Below are positions 53,980 to 61,427 of a DNA stretch of 64,000 nucleotides, piece after piece. The stretch is from contig NZ_FNEJ01000006.1 in NCBI RefSeq assembly GCF_900100085.1, positions 186,001-250,000 of the forward strand, given 5' to 3'. The first letter of the stretch is position 1, and the number at the start of each line of letters is the position of its first letter. The position numbers and the translations under genes are program-made. The notes beneath the pieces are model-generated. The model had not been told where the DNA came from, did not search any database, and saw only the letters and a program-made list of their open reading frames with translations. This DNA is from Salipiger marinus. GTDB lineage: Bacteria > Pseudomonadota > Alphaproteobacteria > Rhodobacterales > Rhodobacteraceae.

Positions 53980-55145
53980 TCTTCGTCTGCAGTCTCTTTT
54001 GGCGGTGCTTTGTCCGCCGCTTGCCGCAGTGCATCGTTCAAATCCTTGCCGCCGTAGCGGTTCTGCCAGAGGCGCACCTCGCGCCCGGCCTTGCAGTGCG
54101 CCTCGATCGCGCGGCGCAGCTGCTCCTTCTGCTCCGGATGCGGGTCGCGGTCCGCGACCAGCGTGACCCGCGCGACGTTCTCCGGCAGGCGGATCGCGCC
54201 CATGTTCGACAGGCTGATCGCCGCCACGACACGCACATCGGGCAGCAGCATGACGACGCTCAGCGCGTCCTCGATGCCTTCGGTGATGTAGACATGCGTG
54301 CCCGGCGCGCAGGCAGGCAGGCTGGGCGCTCGGCCACCACGCGGCCCGGTATCGGCACCGCGCCAGATGTTGATGCCGCACTGCCAGGCATGACCCAGCA
54401 CCAGCCTTGGCTTGGGAACCGGCGCCTTGATCCAGCGGCCATCCTCGCGGGCCAGATAGGTGCGATGCACCGCGACAAAGCGGCCCTGCAGGTCGGTGAT
54501 CGCCGCAGCCATCATGGGATATGTGCCTTCGGTCACCTCTCCCGTCTTGTCATCGATGTACTGGTATCGCGCCTGCGGGACGTAGCGCAGCGCGCCCGGC
54601 TGGCGGCCAAGGCTCGCCAGATCAATGCCCCGCTCGGCGCGCAGGTAGTGATCCACCGGCGTGCCGCGCAGCGCCTCATGGCCGCTGAGCCAGATGCCCT
54701 GCGCAAGACGCTGCCTCCGCTCGCGTTTCTGCTCTGCCGCTGCATCTGCGAGGGCCCGCGCCCTGGCCGCCTCTGCTGCCCGCTGCTCGCGCTTGCGCCG
54801 CAGCTCGGGGCTTTCGGTATCAAGCCCCAGCCATGCCCGCGCTTCCTTGATGGCGCCGCTGAGGTTCGACGACCCCTCGCCATGCAACGCGAGGTCGATC
54901 AGGTCCAGCACATCGCCATGGCTGCCGGTCGCATAGTCGTTCCAGCGGCCTGCCTTCGATCCGGAGACGTGGATGCAGAAGCTGCCCACATTGCGATCAG
55001 GGCGCCCGGGATTGAGGGTCCAGTAAATCCCGTGTTGGGTGTGGCTGCCCGCGACCGGCGGGGCATAGTGGCTCACGACGCTGTCGAGCTGCGCAAGAAG
55101 CCGGTCCTTGATTTCCTCAAGGCTGTAGGTCTGCCGGGATGCCAT
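53976..55145 (-). CDS. DNA primase, Toprim domain
   Basis: A 389-residue primase. The N-terminal third (IYWTLNPGRPDRNVGSFCIHVSGSKAGRWNDYATGSHGDVLDLI) is the zinc-free DUF7146-like primase entry domain. The C-terminal Toprim motif is HVYITEGIEDALSVVMLL (acidic Glu) and TLVADRDPHPEQKEQL (DxD). It primes DNA replication and pairs with the ATPase translated from the overlapping start. Confidence 0.82.
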   Translation of the reverse strand: MASRQTYSLEEIKDRLLAQLDSVVSHYAPPVAGSHTQHGIYWTLNPGRPDRNVGSFCIHVSGSKAGRWNDYATGSHGDVLDLIDLALHGEGSSNLSGAIKEARAWLGLDTESPELRRKREQRAAEAARARALADAAAEQKRERRQRLAQGIWLSGHEALRGTPVDHYLRAERGIDLASLGRQPGALRYVPQARYQYIDDKTGEVTEGTYPMMAAAITDLQGRFVAVHRTYLAREDGRWIKAPVPKPRLVLGHAWQCGINIWRGADTGPRGGRAPSLPACAPGTHVYITEGIEDALSVVMLLPDVRVVAAISLSNMGAIRLPENVARVTLVADRDPHPEQKEQLRRAIEAHCKAGREVRLWQNRYGGKDLNDALRQAADKAPPKETADEE

Positions 55146-55148
55146 GGG

Positions 55149-55244
55149 TCAGACCGGACGTGCGGCCCGCGCCTTAGGCACGGCCAGCATCACGGTTTTT
55201 GCCCGTGTCCGGGCGGTGCGGAATGTGTCCGGAGCCACGATCAT
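55149..55244 (-). CDS. Tiny protein coupled to the primase gene
   Basis: A 31-residue frame (MIVAPDTFRTARTRAKTVML...) whose ATG overlaps the previous stop (ATGA) and whose stop is four bases before the primase ATG. This chaining in the early operon makes translation plausible, but the product has no recognisable family. It could also be only a coupling spacer. Confidence 0.35.
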   Translation of the reverse strand: MIVAPDTFRTARTRAKTVMLAVPKARAARPV

Positions 55245-55555
55245 TGCGCGGCTTCCTTCTCGATCGCCAGCCCCAGCCGCCACTCGGCCCAGGCACAGAC
55301 GGCGGCCCGGCTTTCGAGGCAGGCGCCCGGATCGCGCCGCCCGTCCGGATCATGCGTGGCCAGCAGCATGCGACCGGCCTCGCTGAGCCGCCGGACAAAC
55401 GGATTGCCGCTGTCGGACTTGGTCAGGGCGTTCCGCAGGATGTCGAGATGCATCGCCTCCCGCTTCGCGTCGTAGATCACGCTGCAGGCCAGCACCGTCA
55501 GGCAGTGCGCCAGCACATGGTCCGCCGGTGTCATGGGCGTCTGGATGTCAGCCAT
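55241..55555 (-). CDS. Early operon protein, hypothetical
   Basis: A 104-residue protein starting MADIQTPMTPADHVLAHCLT. The start at 55555 is chosen because it overlaps the upstream gene stop region by eight bases and gives a compact protein; longer frames run into the neighbour. ALTKSDSGNPFVRRLSEAGR and AWAEWRLGLA suggest a helical small protein. Function unknown. Confidence 0.6.
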   Translation of the reverse strand: MADIQTPMTPADHVLAHCLTVLACSVIYDAKREAMHLDILRNALTKSDSGNPFVRRLSEAGRMLLATHDPDGRRDPGACLESRAAVCAWAEWRLGLAIEKEAAQ

Positions 55556-55835
55556 GGATGTCCCTCCGGCTCTGTCCCGGGGGCGTGGGCATGTTGGTGG
55601 CATCGATCCAGTGGATCATCTGCTCGGCGGCCCGGCGGGCTTCATCGGGGCTGTCCGCCCGATCGACCGCGTCGCACAGGTCGCCGACGGCGCGGGACAG
55701 GTCGTCGCCACCCCCGCCATAGCGCAGCGCGGACCCGCGCAGTTCGGCGATGTCACCGCGTGCGAGGGTCTGGCTCTTGATCCGCATGCACACGGCAAAC
55801 GCCTCGAGGCGCAGGGCAATCTGGGTACGTTCCAT
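55548..55835 (-). CDS. Early operon protein, hypothetical
   Basis: A 95-residue helical protein (MERTQIALRLEAFAVCMRIK) with GGAG seven bases before the ATG. It begins the replication operon after the hairpin terminator at 55956-55992. No family was recognised; early place suggests a regulatory or replication accessory role. Confidence 0.6.
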   Translation of the reverse strand: MERTQIALRLEAFAVCMRIKSQTLARGDIAELRGSALRYGGGGDDLSRAVGDLCDAVDRADSPDEARRAAEQMIHWIDATNMPTPPGQSRRDIHG

Positions 55836-55955
55836 GGCTGATCTCCGGTTTCTCCAGGCGGGGGACGGTGCAACGCCGCCCCCCGCGGATCGACGGCACG
55901 CAGCCTGTTCGGTCGAGCGGCAGCATCCGCCCGACTGCGCACCGGATCTGATGAC

Positions 55956-55992
55956 AAAAAGGCCGCCCGCCTCGGGACAAAGACGGGCGGCC
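55956..55992 (-). terminator. Rho-independent terminator between cro-like and replication genes
   Basis: On the minus strand GGCCGCCCG and CGGGCGGCC form a perfect 9-bp stem followed by TTTTTG. It would stop leftward early transcription between the Cro-like gene and the replication genes, as tR1-type sites do in lambdoid phages. Any readthrough would need antitermination or another promoter. Confidence 0.75.
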
Positions 55993-56071
55993 AGGTGACT
56001 GGCGCGCGGCAGTGCGCCAGCCCGGACAGACCGCAGCACCCCGAGGGAGAAAGGATATGCGGTCTGGCAGA

Positions 56072-56389
56072 TCATTCGGCGGCCACCTGCGCGGGGCCGC
56101 AATGCAGCTGCGCCGCAGGTGCCGCGCGCATGGCTTCCACCAGCCGGTCGATCTCGACTTCCGGCGCGCCCCAGATAAGGTGATCCGCGCTCAGCGGGAT
56201 CTCCCGCGCCGCCGCATAGGCAAGCAGCGCCCGATTGGCGCGCGGCGGCATGTCACCGGGATCCCGGTATTTCGAGCCACGACGCCAAGCGTAGGCGGCC
56301 TTTTCTCTAAGGCCCCCGATAAGCGCGAGGCCTTCGATCGGCCCGATAAGCCGCTCACATACCTCAACTGGTGTCAGGTGTTTACTCAT
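56072..56389 (-). CDS. Cro-like regulator
   Basis: A 105-residue protein starting MSKHLTPVEVCERLIGP at 56389. LIGPIEGLALIGGLREKAAYAWRRG includes an HTH-like segment as in the YdaS/Cro group. It is divergent from the CI-like gene with an 86-base switch region between them. It is likely the lytic-direction regulator; it could also be a Cro-like antirepressor partner. Confidence 0.65.
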   Translation of the reverse strand: MSKHLTPVEVCERLIGPIEGLALIGGLREKAAYAWRRGSKYRDPGDMPPRANRALLAYAAAREIPLSADHLIWGAPEVEIDRLVEAMRAAPAAQLHCGPAQVAAE

Positions 56390-56475
56390 GACGCCAGATC
56401 TAGCGGCATCATACCAGATCTTGCAACTGATTTTTTCAGTATTTCTGTCAAGCAAGTTCAGTCACGAGTGACTAC
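56390..56475. promoter_or_regulatory. Switch region with repressor operator AGTCAC-GA-GTGACT
   Basis: The divergent 86 bases hold a 14-bp inverted repeat at 56460-56473, two copies of CCAGATCT and TATGAT in the leftward sense, a good -10 for the Cro-like gene. CAGTCACGAGT resembles CAGTTACGAGT at the 57250 promoter, so one repressor may bind both. Confidence 0.5.
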
Positions 56476-57102
56476 TTGGCGAATATGGATGTCAACTGGT
56501 TCAAGCAGCAGCAAAAACGCGCAGGCGTCACGGCCGAGGATATCGCTCAGGCCATGGGCCGCGCGCGCTCGAATGTGTCGAACATCTATGCTGGCAAACA
56601 GCGGATGTCCCTGGAATGGGCCAGAGCCTTTGCCCAGGTGCTGGATCAGCCGCTGGACGAGGTTCTGCGGCACGCCGGCACGCTTGAACCGGCAGAAGCA
56701 CAGCACCTTTCCCCCGGCTTCGCTGAGGCAGATGCGGTGCCCTTCATCGGCAAGGGCTCGGAAACCCACAAGGCCGCCCAGATCGCCGCCTGCTTTGGTG
56801 GCGGACAACCCGGCGTGGATATATGGCAGGTGCGCCGCAACTCCCTGTGCCTTAACGGCATTCTGACCGGAGACTTTGTTCTCGTAGACACTCGCCAGTC
56901 AGAACTGACCAAGGCCGGAGACACGGTCATTGCCCAGCACTATGACTGGCAGACTGGCTCCGCGACAACGATCCTGCGCCGCTTTGAGCCTCCGGTTCTG
57001 GTCGCAGCCTCGATGGATCCCAGCGAACAGCGCGCCCTTGTCGTTGACGGGCGGAATGTCGTCATTCAGGGCAAGGTCATCGCGAGCTGGCGCGCGGCCT
57101 GA
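56476..57102 (+). CDS. CI-like repressor, HTH plus S24-type domain
   Basis: A 208-residue lysogeny repressor. The HTH is VTAEDIAQAMGRARSNVSNIYAGKQ at residues about 18-42. The C-terminal LexA/CI-like fold has QVRRNSLCLNGILTGDFVLVDTRQSEL and a later GDTVIAQHYDWQTGSATTILRR. The Ser is in place, but a Lys at the usual dyad position is not obvious, so self-cleavage is uncertain. The annotated TTG start gives MANMDVNW; the ATG at 56485 (MDVNW) is a reasonable alternative. Confidence 0.78.
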   Translation: MANMDVNWFKQQQKRAGVTAEDIAQAMGRARSNVSNIYAGKQRMSLEWARAFAQVLDQPLDEVLRHAGTLEPAEAQHLSPGFAEADAVPFIGKGSETHKAAQIAACFGGGQPGVDIWQVRRNSLCLNGILTGDFVLVDTRQSELTKAGDTVIAQHYDWQTGSATTILRRFEPPVLVAASMDPSEQRALVVDGRNVVIQGKVIASWRAA

Positions 57103-57249
57103 CGCCCGGCACGCCCGCCCCTACTGCACCAGCATCCCGCAAGACCCGAACCTCCTGCAGCAACCTCCAGCATGGCTGAGCGGTGCATTTCTCCGCCACG
57201 CAGCCCTGCTTTCATTTTCAGCGTATTTCAGTTTTTCTGACATTTTCAG

Positions 57250-57278
57250 TTGACAGTTACGAGTAGCAACCCCTAACT
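57250..57278 (+). promoter_or_regulatory. Promoter with repressor-like site for rightward small genes
   Basis: TTGACA at 57250-57255 is a consensus -35, and CTAACT at 57273-57278 is a weak -10 at 17-bp spacing. Within the spacer is CAGTTACGAGTA, close to the switch operator CAGTCACGAGTGA. This would put the integrase-direction transcript under the CI-like repressor. Confidence 0.55.
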
Positions 57279-57308
57279 CATGGCATCAACCTAGTTCAGG
57301 AGTTGGCC

Positions 57309-57557
57309 ATGAACCTTGCCCCCGCCAATGATCCGGTCCCGCCCGCCCGCGCGGTGGTCGATGACCGCACACTGTCCCGCTTCGAAGTCGTGGCGCACAG
57401 CGCGCAGACGGTCGGAAGCATTTCCGATTCCGATGCGACCCTGCTGCTCCTGCTGGCAGCCCCGATCGCCCGCGAGCTGCAGCAGCGCCGCGCCGCGATG
57501 TCCTGCATCTGCGACATGACGGATCTCGCCAATGTGCACTTCCTGCCCGGAAGCTGA
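57309..57557 (+). CDS. Small phage protein, rightward operon
   Basis: An 82-residue protein (MNLAPANDPVPPARAVVDDR) with AGGAG before the ATG at 57309. LLLLLAAPIARELQQRR could be a helix, not a clear membrane segment. It is the first gene of the excision/integration transcript. Function unknown. Confidence 0.55.
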   Translation: MNLAPANDPVPPARAVVDDRTLSRFEVVAHSAQTVGSISDSDATLLLLLAAPIARELQQRRAAMSCICDMTDLANVHFLPGS

Positions 57558-57795
57558 CCGGCTGCCCGACACGTCGGAGCTGCAGTTCCGCGACATGACG
57601 CCGGAAGAAGAGCGCGCCTTTACCTACGCGCTCGACTGTCTGCGGACATGGGCGGCGCAGCTCAGCGCCGGTGCCGACAAACTCTCCGACCGGGCAGCGG
57701 ATGCCCGACCGATGACGCCGAGGCAGATCGCCAAGGACCGCTTCCAGATGGTCGACAGCCTCGCGCACGCCATGCAGCTCGGCTTTGTCCGGTAG
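57532..57795 (+). CDS. Small phage protein, rightward operon
   Basis: An 87-residue protein (MCTSCPEADRLPDTSELQ), overlapping the previous gene by 26 bases. Acidic and helical. Sequence offers no family; a regulatory or accessory function is likely by position. Confidence 0.5.
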   Translation: MCTSCPEADRLPDTSELQFRDMTPEEERAFTYALDCLRTWAAQLSAGADKLSDRAADARPMTPRQIAKDRFQMVDSLAHAMQLGFVR

Positions 57796-57909
57796 GCTGC
57801 TCGCCCGGGCCGCCCCCGGCGTCTCATCCCCATAAAAGGCGTCGGCCCGACCACCACTCACAGCCCTGCCACGGGCGGACGGCAGGGCACCCCTTCCACA
57901 GGTGCAACC

Positions 57910-58074
57910 GTGCAAACCGCAATCTTCCTGATCGCCTTCGTCTGCGCGTTCAGCGCCGGCTTCGCCGCCTTCAGCTGGGCGCGCAGGCTGGGTGACACGC
58001 TCGGCCCGTCCGAAGACGGCTTCACCACCTCCCTCAGGCAGAACGCCTCGCGCATGGAAAGGATGAGCCAATGA
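57910..58074 (+). CDS. Small membrane protein upstream of the excisionase
   Basis: A 54-residue protein from a GTG at 57910, with AGGTG just before it. One N-terminal membrane segment (TAIFLIAFVCAFSAGFAAF) is followed by a polar tail. Its stop overlaps the next ATG (ATGA at 58071-58074). It is a credible small gene; function unknown. Confidence 0.55.
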   Translation: MQTAIFLIAFVCAFSAGFAAFSWARRLGDTLGPSEDGFTTSLRQNASRMERMSQ

Positions 58075-58328
58075 CCCCGTTTATCGACGCTGACGCAGTG
58101 GCTAACCTGATCGGCTTTTCGTCGGGCCGAGCCTTTCTCGCCGCCCGCTTCCGGCTGGAAACACAGGAGCATTTCCCCCTGCCGATGCCGACCTGCCAGC
58201 GCCCGATGAAATGGCGGCGCGACGCGGTCACCGCATGGCGCGAGGAACGGGGCCTGCCCGCAGCCACCGCCCCGGTGATCCATGCCGGATCGAACGTCAT
58301 CCTTATGCGGGAGGCGCGGCGGGCATGA
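58071..58328 (+). CDS. Excisionase-like DNA-binding protein
   Basis: An 85-residue protein (MTPFIDADAVANLIGFSS) with a MerR/Xis-like winged-helix start (ADAVANLIGFSSGRAFLAARF) and WRRDAVTAWREERGL. It directly precedes and overlaps the integrase gene (ATGA), the usual place for a directionality factor. Confidence 0.65.
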   Translation: MTPFIDADAVANLIGFSSGRAFLAARFRLETQEHFPLPMPTCQRPMKWRRDAVTAWREERGLPAATAPVIHAGSNVILMREARRA

Positions 58329-59485
58329 CCAAGGCGCCGTTCCCCAAGCTCCCCCGCGGCCTTGGCCTGCGGCAGCGCCAGCGGGCGGACGGCACCTGGC
58401 GCCTGTGGTGGGAACCTTCCGCCGATGCGCGCAAAGCGGGCACCCTGCCCGTAGAGCTCGATCCCGACCGGCCGACATGGTCGAAGCGGCAGGCGGAAAG
58501 CCTCAAATCGAATGCGGGCGGCTCCCGTCCGCAGCGCATTTCCTCGAGCGGTCGGACCGTGGATGCCCTGATCGCGGAATACCGCCGCTCCAGCCGCTTC
58601 GCAAAAACCAAGCCCGCGACGCAGAAGGGCTATCTGGCGGATTTCAACACGATCTCGAAGAAATGGGGCGGCCAGCCGATCGCGAGCTTTGATCGCCCGG
58701 TGATCTACACATGGTATGAGACGCTGCACAGGCGGACGCCCACCTACGCCTCAAAGCTGATCCGCTCCTTCTCGGTCCTGTTCAGCTATGCCGAACTGCT
58801 GGGCTGGCGCCCCGAGAATTCCAACCCCTGCTTCCGCCTGCAGCTTCAGCAGGCCCGGAAGCGCAAGCGCTATGCCACATGGGCCGAATATGATGCGCTG
58901 ATCACCGCCGCCGAAGATCTCGGCCTGCCCGCCATGGCTGGCGCGATCGCGCTTGCCACCTTCGCAGCACAGCGGCAGATCGATGTCATCACGGCAGAGC
59001 TGGGCGCCTTTCAGGATCTGGACCTTGGGTCGCACAGACTCTGGGTCTGGGATCTGACCCGCTCCAAGCGCGGCAACCTTGGCCGCATCCCCCTGCATGA
59101 CGAGCTGGCGCCCCGGGTGCGCGCCCTCAAGGAAGCTGCCCGCGACAACCAGACCCGTCTGTTCCATGATGATCTGACCGGGCAGCCATGGTCCGGCGAC
59201 CTGTTCCGCAAGCGGTGGGCCACCATCCGGCAGCGCGCCGCCAAGGCCTGCCCTACCCTGCTCGATCCGAATCCGCTGGAGTTCCGCGACCTGCGCCGCA
59301 CCTTCGGCGTCTGGGCCCGCTCCGGCGGCGCCCTGCGCGAGGACGTGGGCGACGTGCTGGGCAACTCCGCCGCCATCGACGCTGGCCTAGGCGAGGTCTA
59401 CATGCCCGCGCAGCTCGAGACAGCAGCGCGGGCGGTGGCAGCGATTCGTCGACCCGGCGAGATTAGCTGGAAGAAAAACGGATAA
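58325..59485 (+). CDS. int: Tyrosine-type phage integrase
   Basis: A 386-residue recombinase starting MTKAPFPKLPRGLGLRQR at 58325. Catalytic residues: Arg217 in FAAQRQIDVI, Lys248 in TRSKRG, Arg324 in FRDLRRTFG and Tyr359 in GEVYMPAQL. The two histidine positions of the usual R-K-H-R-H-Y set are Arg321 and Asn347 instead. It recombines attP with the tRNA-Thr 3' end and, with the excisionase, reverses this. It is coupled to the excisionase-like gene upstream. Confidence 0.9.
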   Translation: MTKAPFPKLPRGLGLRQRQRADGTWRLWWEPSADARKAGTLPVELDPDRPTWSKRQAESLKSNAGGSRPQRISSSGRTVDALIAEYRRSSRFAKTKPATQKGYLADFNTISKKWGGQPIASFDRPVIYTWYETLHRRTPTYASKLIRSFSVLFSYAELLGWRPENSNPCFRLQLQQARKRKRYATWAEYDALITAAEDLGLPAMAGAIALATFAAQRQIDVITAELGAFQDLDLGSHRLWVWDLTRSKRGNLGRIPLHDELAPRVRALKEAARDNQTRLFHDDLTGQPWSGDLFRKRWATIRQRAAKACPTLLDPNPLEFRDLRRTFGVWARSGGALREDVGDVLGNSAAIDAGLGEVYMPAQLETAARAVAAIRRPGEISWKKNG

Positions 59486-59505
59486 GCCGCCTCCGCACGC
59501 GCTAC

Positions 59506-59559
59506 GCGTTAAGCGTTAAGCGTTAAGCGTTAAGCGTTAAGCGTTAAGCGTTAAGCGTT
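59506..59559. repeat. Tandem GCGTTAA heptamer, 7.7 copies
   Basis: Seven full GCGTTAA units in tandem (59506-59554) plus GCGTT. The array lies 20 bases after the integrase stop and ends 16 bases before the RT stop, at the junction of phage core and AT-rich retron. It may be integrase arm sites, a slippage-prone spacer or a scar of cassette insertion. Confidence 0.7.
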
Positions 59560-59575
59560 CAAGTAGAGGTCTGCT

Positions 59576-60553
59576 TCACGTCGAAGAATCTCTATGCTTT
59601 ATTACTTGAGAGTAATAATTTAGATGCCCCTCAAGACGACACGCATCTTCTTTCTTGCATAGACCCGACTGAAGCACGTGCCTATAGGCACGCAACTTAT
59701 TTCGGTATCCTTTAGTTAACTTCACCTCTCCGCAATTTACTATTAAACCATGGACCTTCATTCTTTTCGGCGCAACGGAGAAGTAAGTTTTTTTCTTCGA
59801 AATCTTCCAGGGAGTACTATAAAAGATCGTCGACAACCTTTCCGGAAGAGAGGACGGATACACACCCTCAGACGAGAAAGTAATATCATCTGCATAGCGA
59901 GTTATTCTGATTCCCAGCTCCTCCGCCAATTCTGCTAGAGCGGTATCAACCTCAAACATCGCAATGTTGGAAAGAACAGGACTTGAAGGGGCACCTTGCG
60001 CAAGACCCCCATCATAACAAGAAAGCTTCGAGATTAATTCAGAGCTCTTGAAGTCATACCCAAAAGAACATAAGCTTGAAGCGATCAAACTCCGAGGCGT
60101 ACTTGGAAAAAAATCCTCTAAGTCTATTGAATACACCCAACGCGCACTAGTATGACGCACTGCAGCATCAATATGCGATCTGCCCGGCACAAAGCCAAAA
60201 ACATGGTCTGGAAATCTCGCCTTTCCTTGCAGCTGATACGATATCCACTTCTGTATGACTTTAAGACCAACCTTTGGCGCAAGAATCGACCTCTTACCCT
60301 TCCCCTTCGGTATGGAAAATTTCCGATAGTGGCGGTCGGGTTTGTTTATAAAAGACCACACAATTCCCGGATTGACGCCAAACATCGTTGCCAAAACCTC
60401 CTTCGAGGTAATTGGCATGCCCCCCCCCTCAATAAGCTTATTGATGCGTTGCAACTCTTCATGATCTACTACAGAATCCACAGCTTTTAAAAAATCTTCT
60501 CTTTCCGAGAAAATAAAAAACTGCGATTCTACAAGATTGTGCGGGAGTCTCAT
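59576..60553 (-). CDS. Retron-type reverse transcriptase
   Basis: A 325-residue RT. It shows IPKGKGKRSI (81-90), DAAVRH (129-134, compare the retron NAxxH region), YSIDLEDFFPS (141-151), LAQGAPSSPVLSN (184-196), the catalytic RYADDITFSS (219-228) and KVHGLIVN (266-273), the counterpart of the retron VTG segment. It makes msDNA from the adjacent RNA. The start ATG at 60553 lies one base from a2, and a2 encodes codons 1-5; a methionine at residue 46 has a G-rich ribosome site, but starting there would lose part of the N-terminal domain. It is convergent with integrase. Confidence 0.88.
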   Translation of the reverse strand: MRLPHNLVESQFFIFSEREDFLKAVDSVVDHEELQRINKLIEGGGMPITSKEVLATMFGVNPGIVWSFINKPDRHYRKFSIPKGKGKRSILAPKVGLKVIQKWISYQLQGKARFPDHVFGFVPGRSHIDAAVRHTSARWVYSIDLEDFFPSTPRSLIASSLCSFGYDFKSSELISKLSCYDGGLAQGAPSSPVLSNIAMFEVDTALAELAEELGIRITRYADDITFSSEGVYPSSLPERLSTIFYSTPWKISKKKTYFSVAPKRMKVHGLIVNCGEVKLTKGYRNKLRAYRHVLQSGLCKKEDACRLEGHLNYYSQVIKHRDSST

Positions 60554-60688
60554 TTAGCAAACAATCGTTTCATGAGCGTCGGTCTTCGGACTGACGATTC
60601 GAAGGAGCGTCAGTCCGAAGACCGACGACCCTTCTGTACATAGCCTTGGCAAGTGGGCATGATACACACCCGCGCCTGAGACTCCCGC
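60541..60688 (-). ncRNA. Retron msr-msd RNA
   Basis: About 148 nt on the minus strand. a1 (60677-60688, GCGGGAGTCTCA as transcribed) and a2 (60541-60552, TGAGACTCCCGC) are perfect 12-bp complements. Just after a1 is GG, offering the branch guanosine. The msd core is a perfect 20-bp hairpin, arms 60577-60596 and 60608-60627, with an 11-base loop. RNA of this layout between accessory gene and RT is the retron template. It starts eight bases after the winged-helix gene stop and ends inside the RT start. Confidence 0.85.
60577..60627. repeat. msd hairpin, perfect 20-bp inverted repeat
   Basis: CGTCGGTCTTCGGACTGACG and its exact reverse complement flank ATTCGAAGGAG. Each arm is itself nearly palindromic around TTCG, so a cruciform or alternative small hairpins are possible. 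The stem should be the double-stranded part of the msDNA. Confidence 0.95.
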
Positions 60689-60695
60689 GATGTGA

Positions 60696-61427
60696 TTATA
60701 GCTCATTTCGCCTCGCCAGGTCAAGAAACCGAACAACGTCCGGACTATTTCGGCGCTTTACTGTTCCAAGAACCTTCAAAGCACCTGCAGTCAGACAATA
60801 AAGTCCATCTTTCCGCCGGATGATCTGCCCCGCCCGTCGAAGAGCATCCAAATGTCTATTTACATAGTCAATCGGCGGGGAAGAAAACCCTTTTGACTCC
60901 AACCTTGAAATCAAAACTTCAACATTAATAGGTGCTGCTATTCGAAGCTCCATAAGGATAGCCGTTCGAGACGGTAGATTTTCATTGACCGTTAACTTCA
61001 CTTCAAGAAGGGACAAGCTTGCGTTATTTATGTAGATAGCTGCACGATTCTTTATTTCCTCTAAGTAGCTTCTGGTCACACCACCCTTTGGAACAATCCA
61101 GACAGTACAGCCTTGCGAGTCAATCGTGAGGAACGAATTTCTCACCCATTCCGGGAATGCATGAAGGAGTGTCGCCCTCAACCCAGCCTCAAGATCAAAG
61201 TTAGCAGTATCATTTAGAATAAATTTAACAAGAACTCCCGAGCGAACCAATTCCTCAGATATTTTACCCAAATAAATATTTGAAGGCTTCTGATGGCCAT
61301 TGCTATCTTTAGAAACCTCAATAAACGCATAGAATGCCAACCTGTCGCCATCCTGGCGCACCACAGGCCCACTAAGCACCAGACCAGACGAAGTCAGAAT
61401 TTCCGCAACATCAGATGAATTAAGCAT
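60696..61427 (-). CDS. Retron accessory protein with C-terminal winged helix
   Basis: A 243-residue protein. The N-terminal half is mixed alpha/beta (SGPVVRQDGDRLAFYAFIEVS and LRATLLHAFPEWVRNSFLTI). The last 80 residues (APINVEVLISRLESKGFSSPPIDYVNRHLDALRRAGQIIRRKDGLYCLTAGAL-like) form a winged-helix pattern. It overlaps the HEPN-like gene by eight bases and ends eight bases before the msr-msd RNA. It is probably a DNA-binding or msDNA-sensing partner. I do not recognise the family. Confidence 0.6.
   Translation of the reverse strand: MLNSSDVAEILTSSGLVLSGPVVRQDGDRLAFYAFIEVSKDSNGHQKPSNIYLGKISEELVRSGVLVKFILNDTANFDLEAGLRATLLHAFPEWVRNSFLTIDSQGCTVWIVPKGGVTRSYLEEIKNRAAIYINNASLSLLEVKLTVNENLPSRTAILMELRIAAPINVEVLISRLESKGFSSPPIDYVNRHLDALRRAGQIIRRKDGLYCLTAGALKVLGTVKRRNSPDVVRFLDLARRNEL

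Noticed and set aside
59506-59559. A CRISPR array
   Set aside because: Seven-base direct repeats without spacers; no cas genes nearby.
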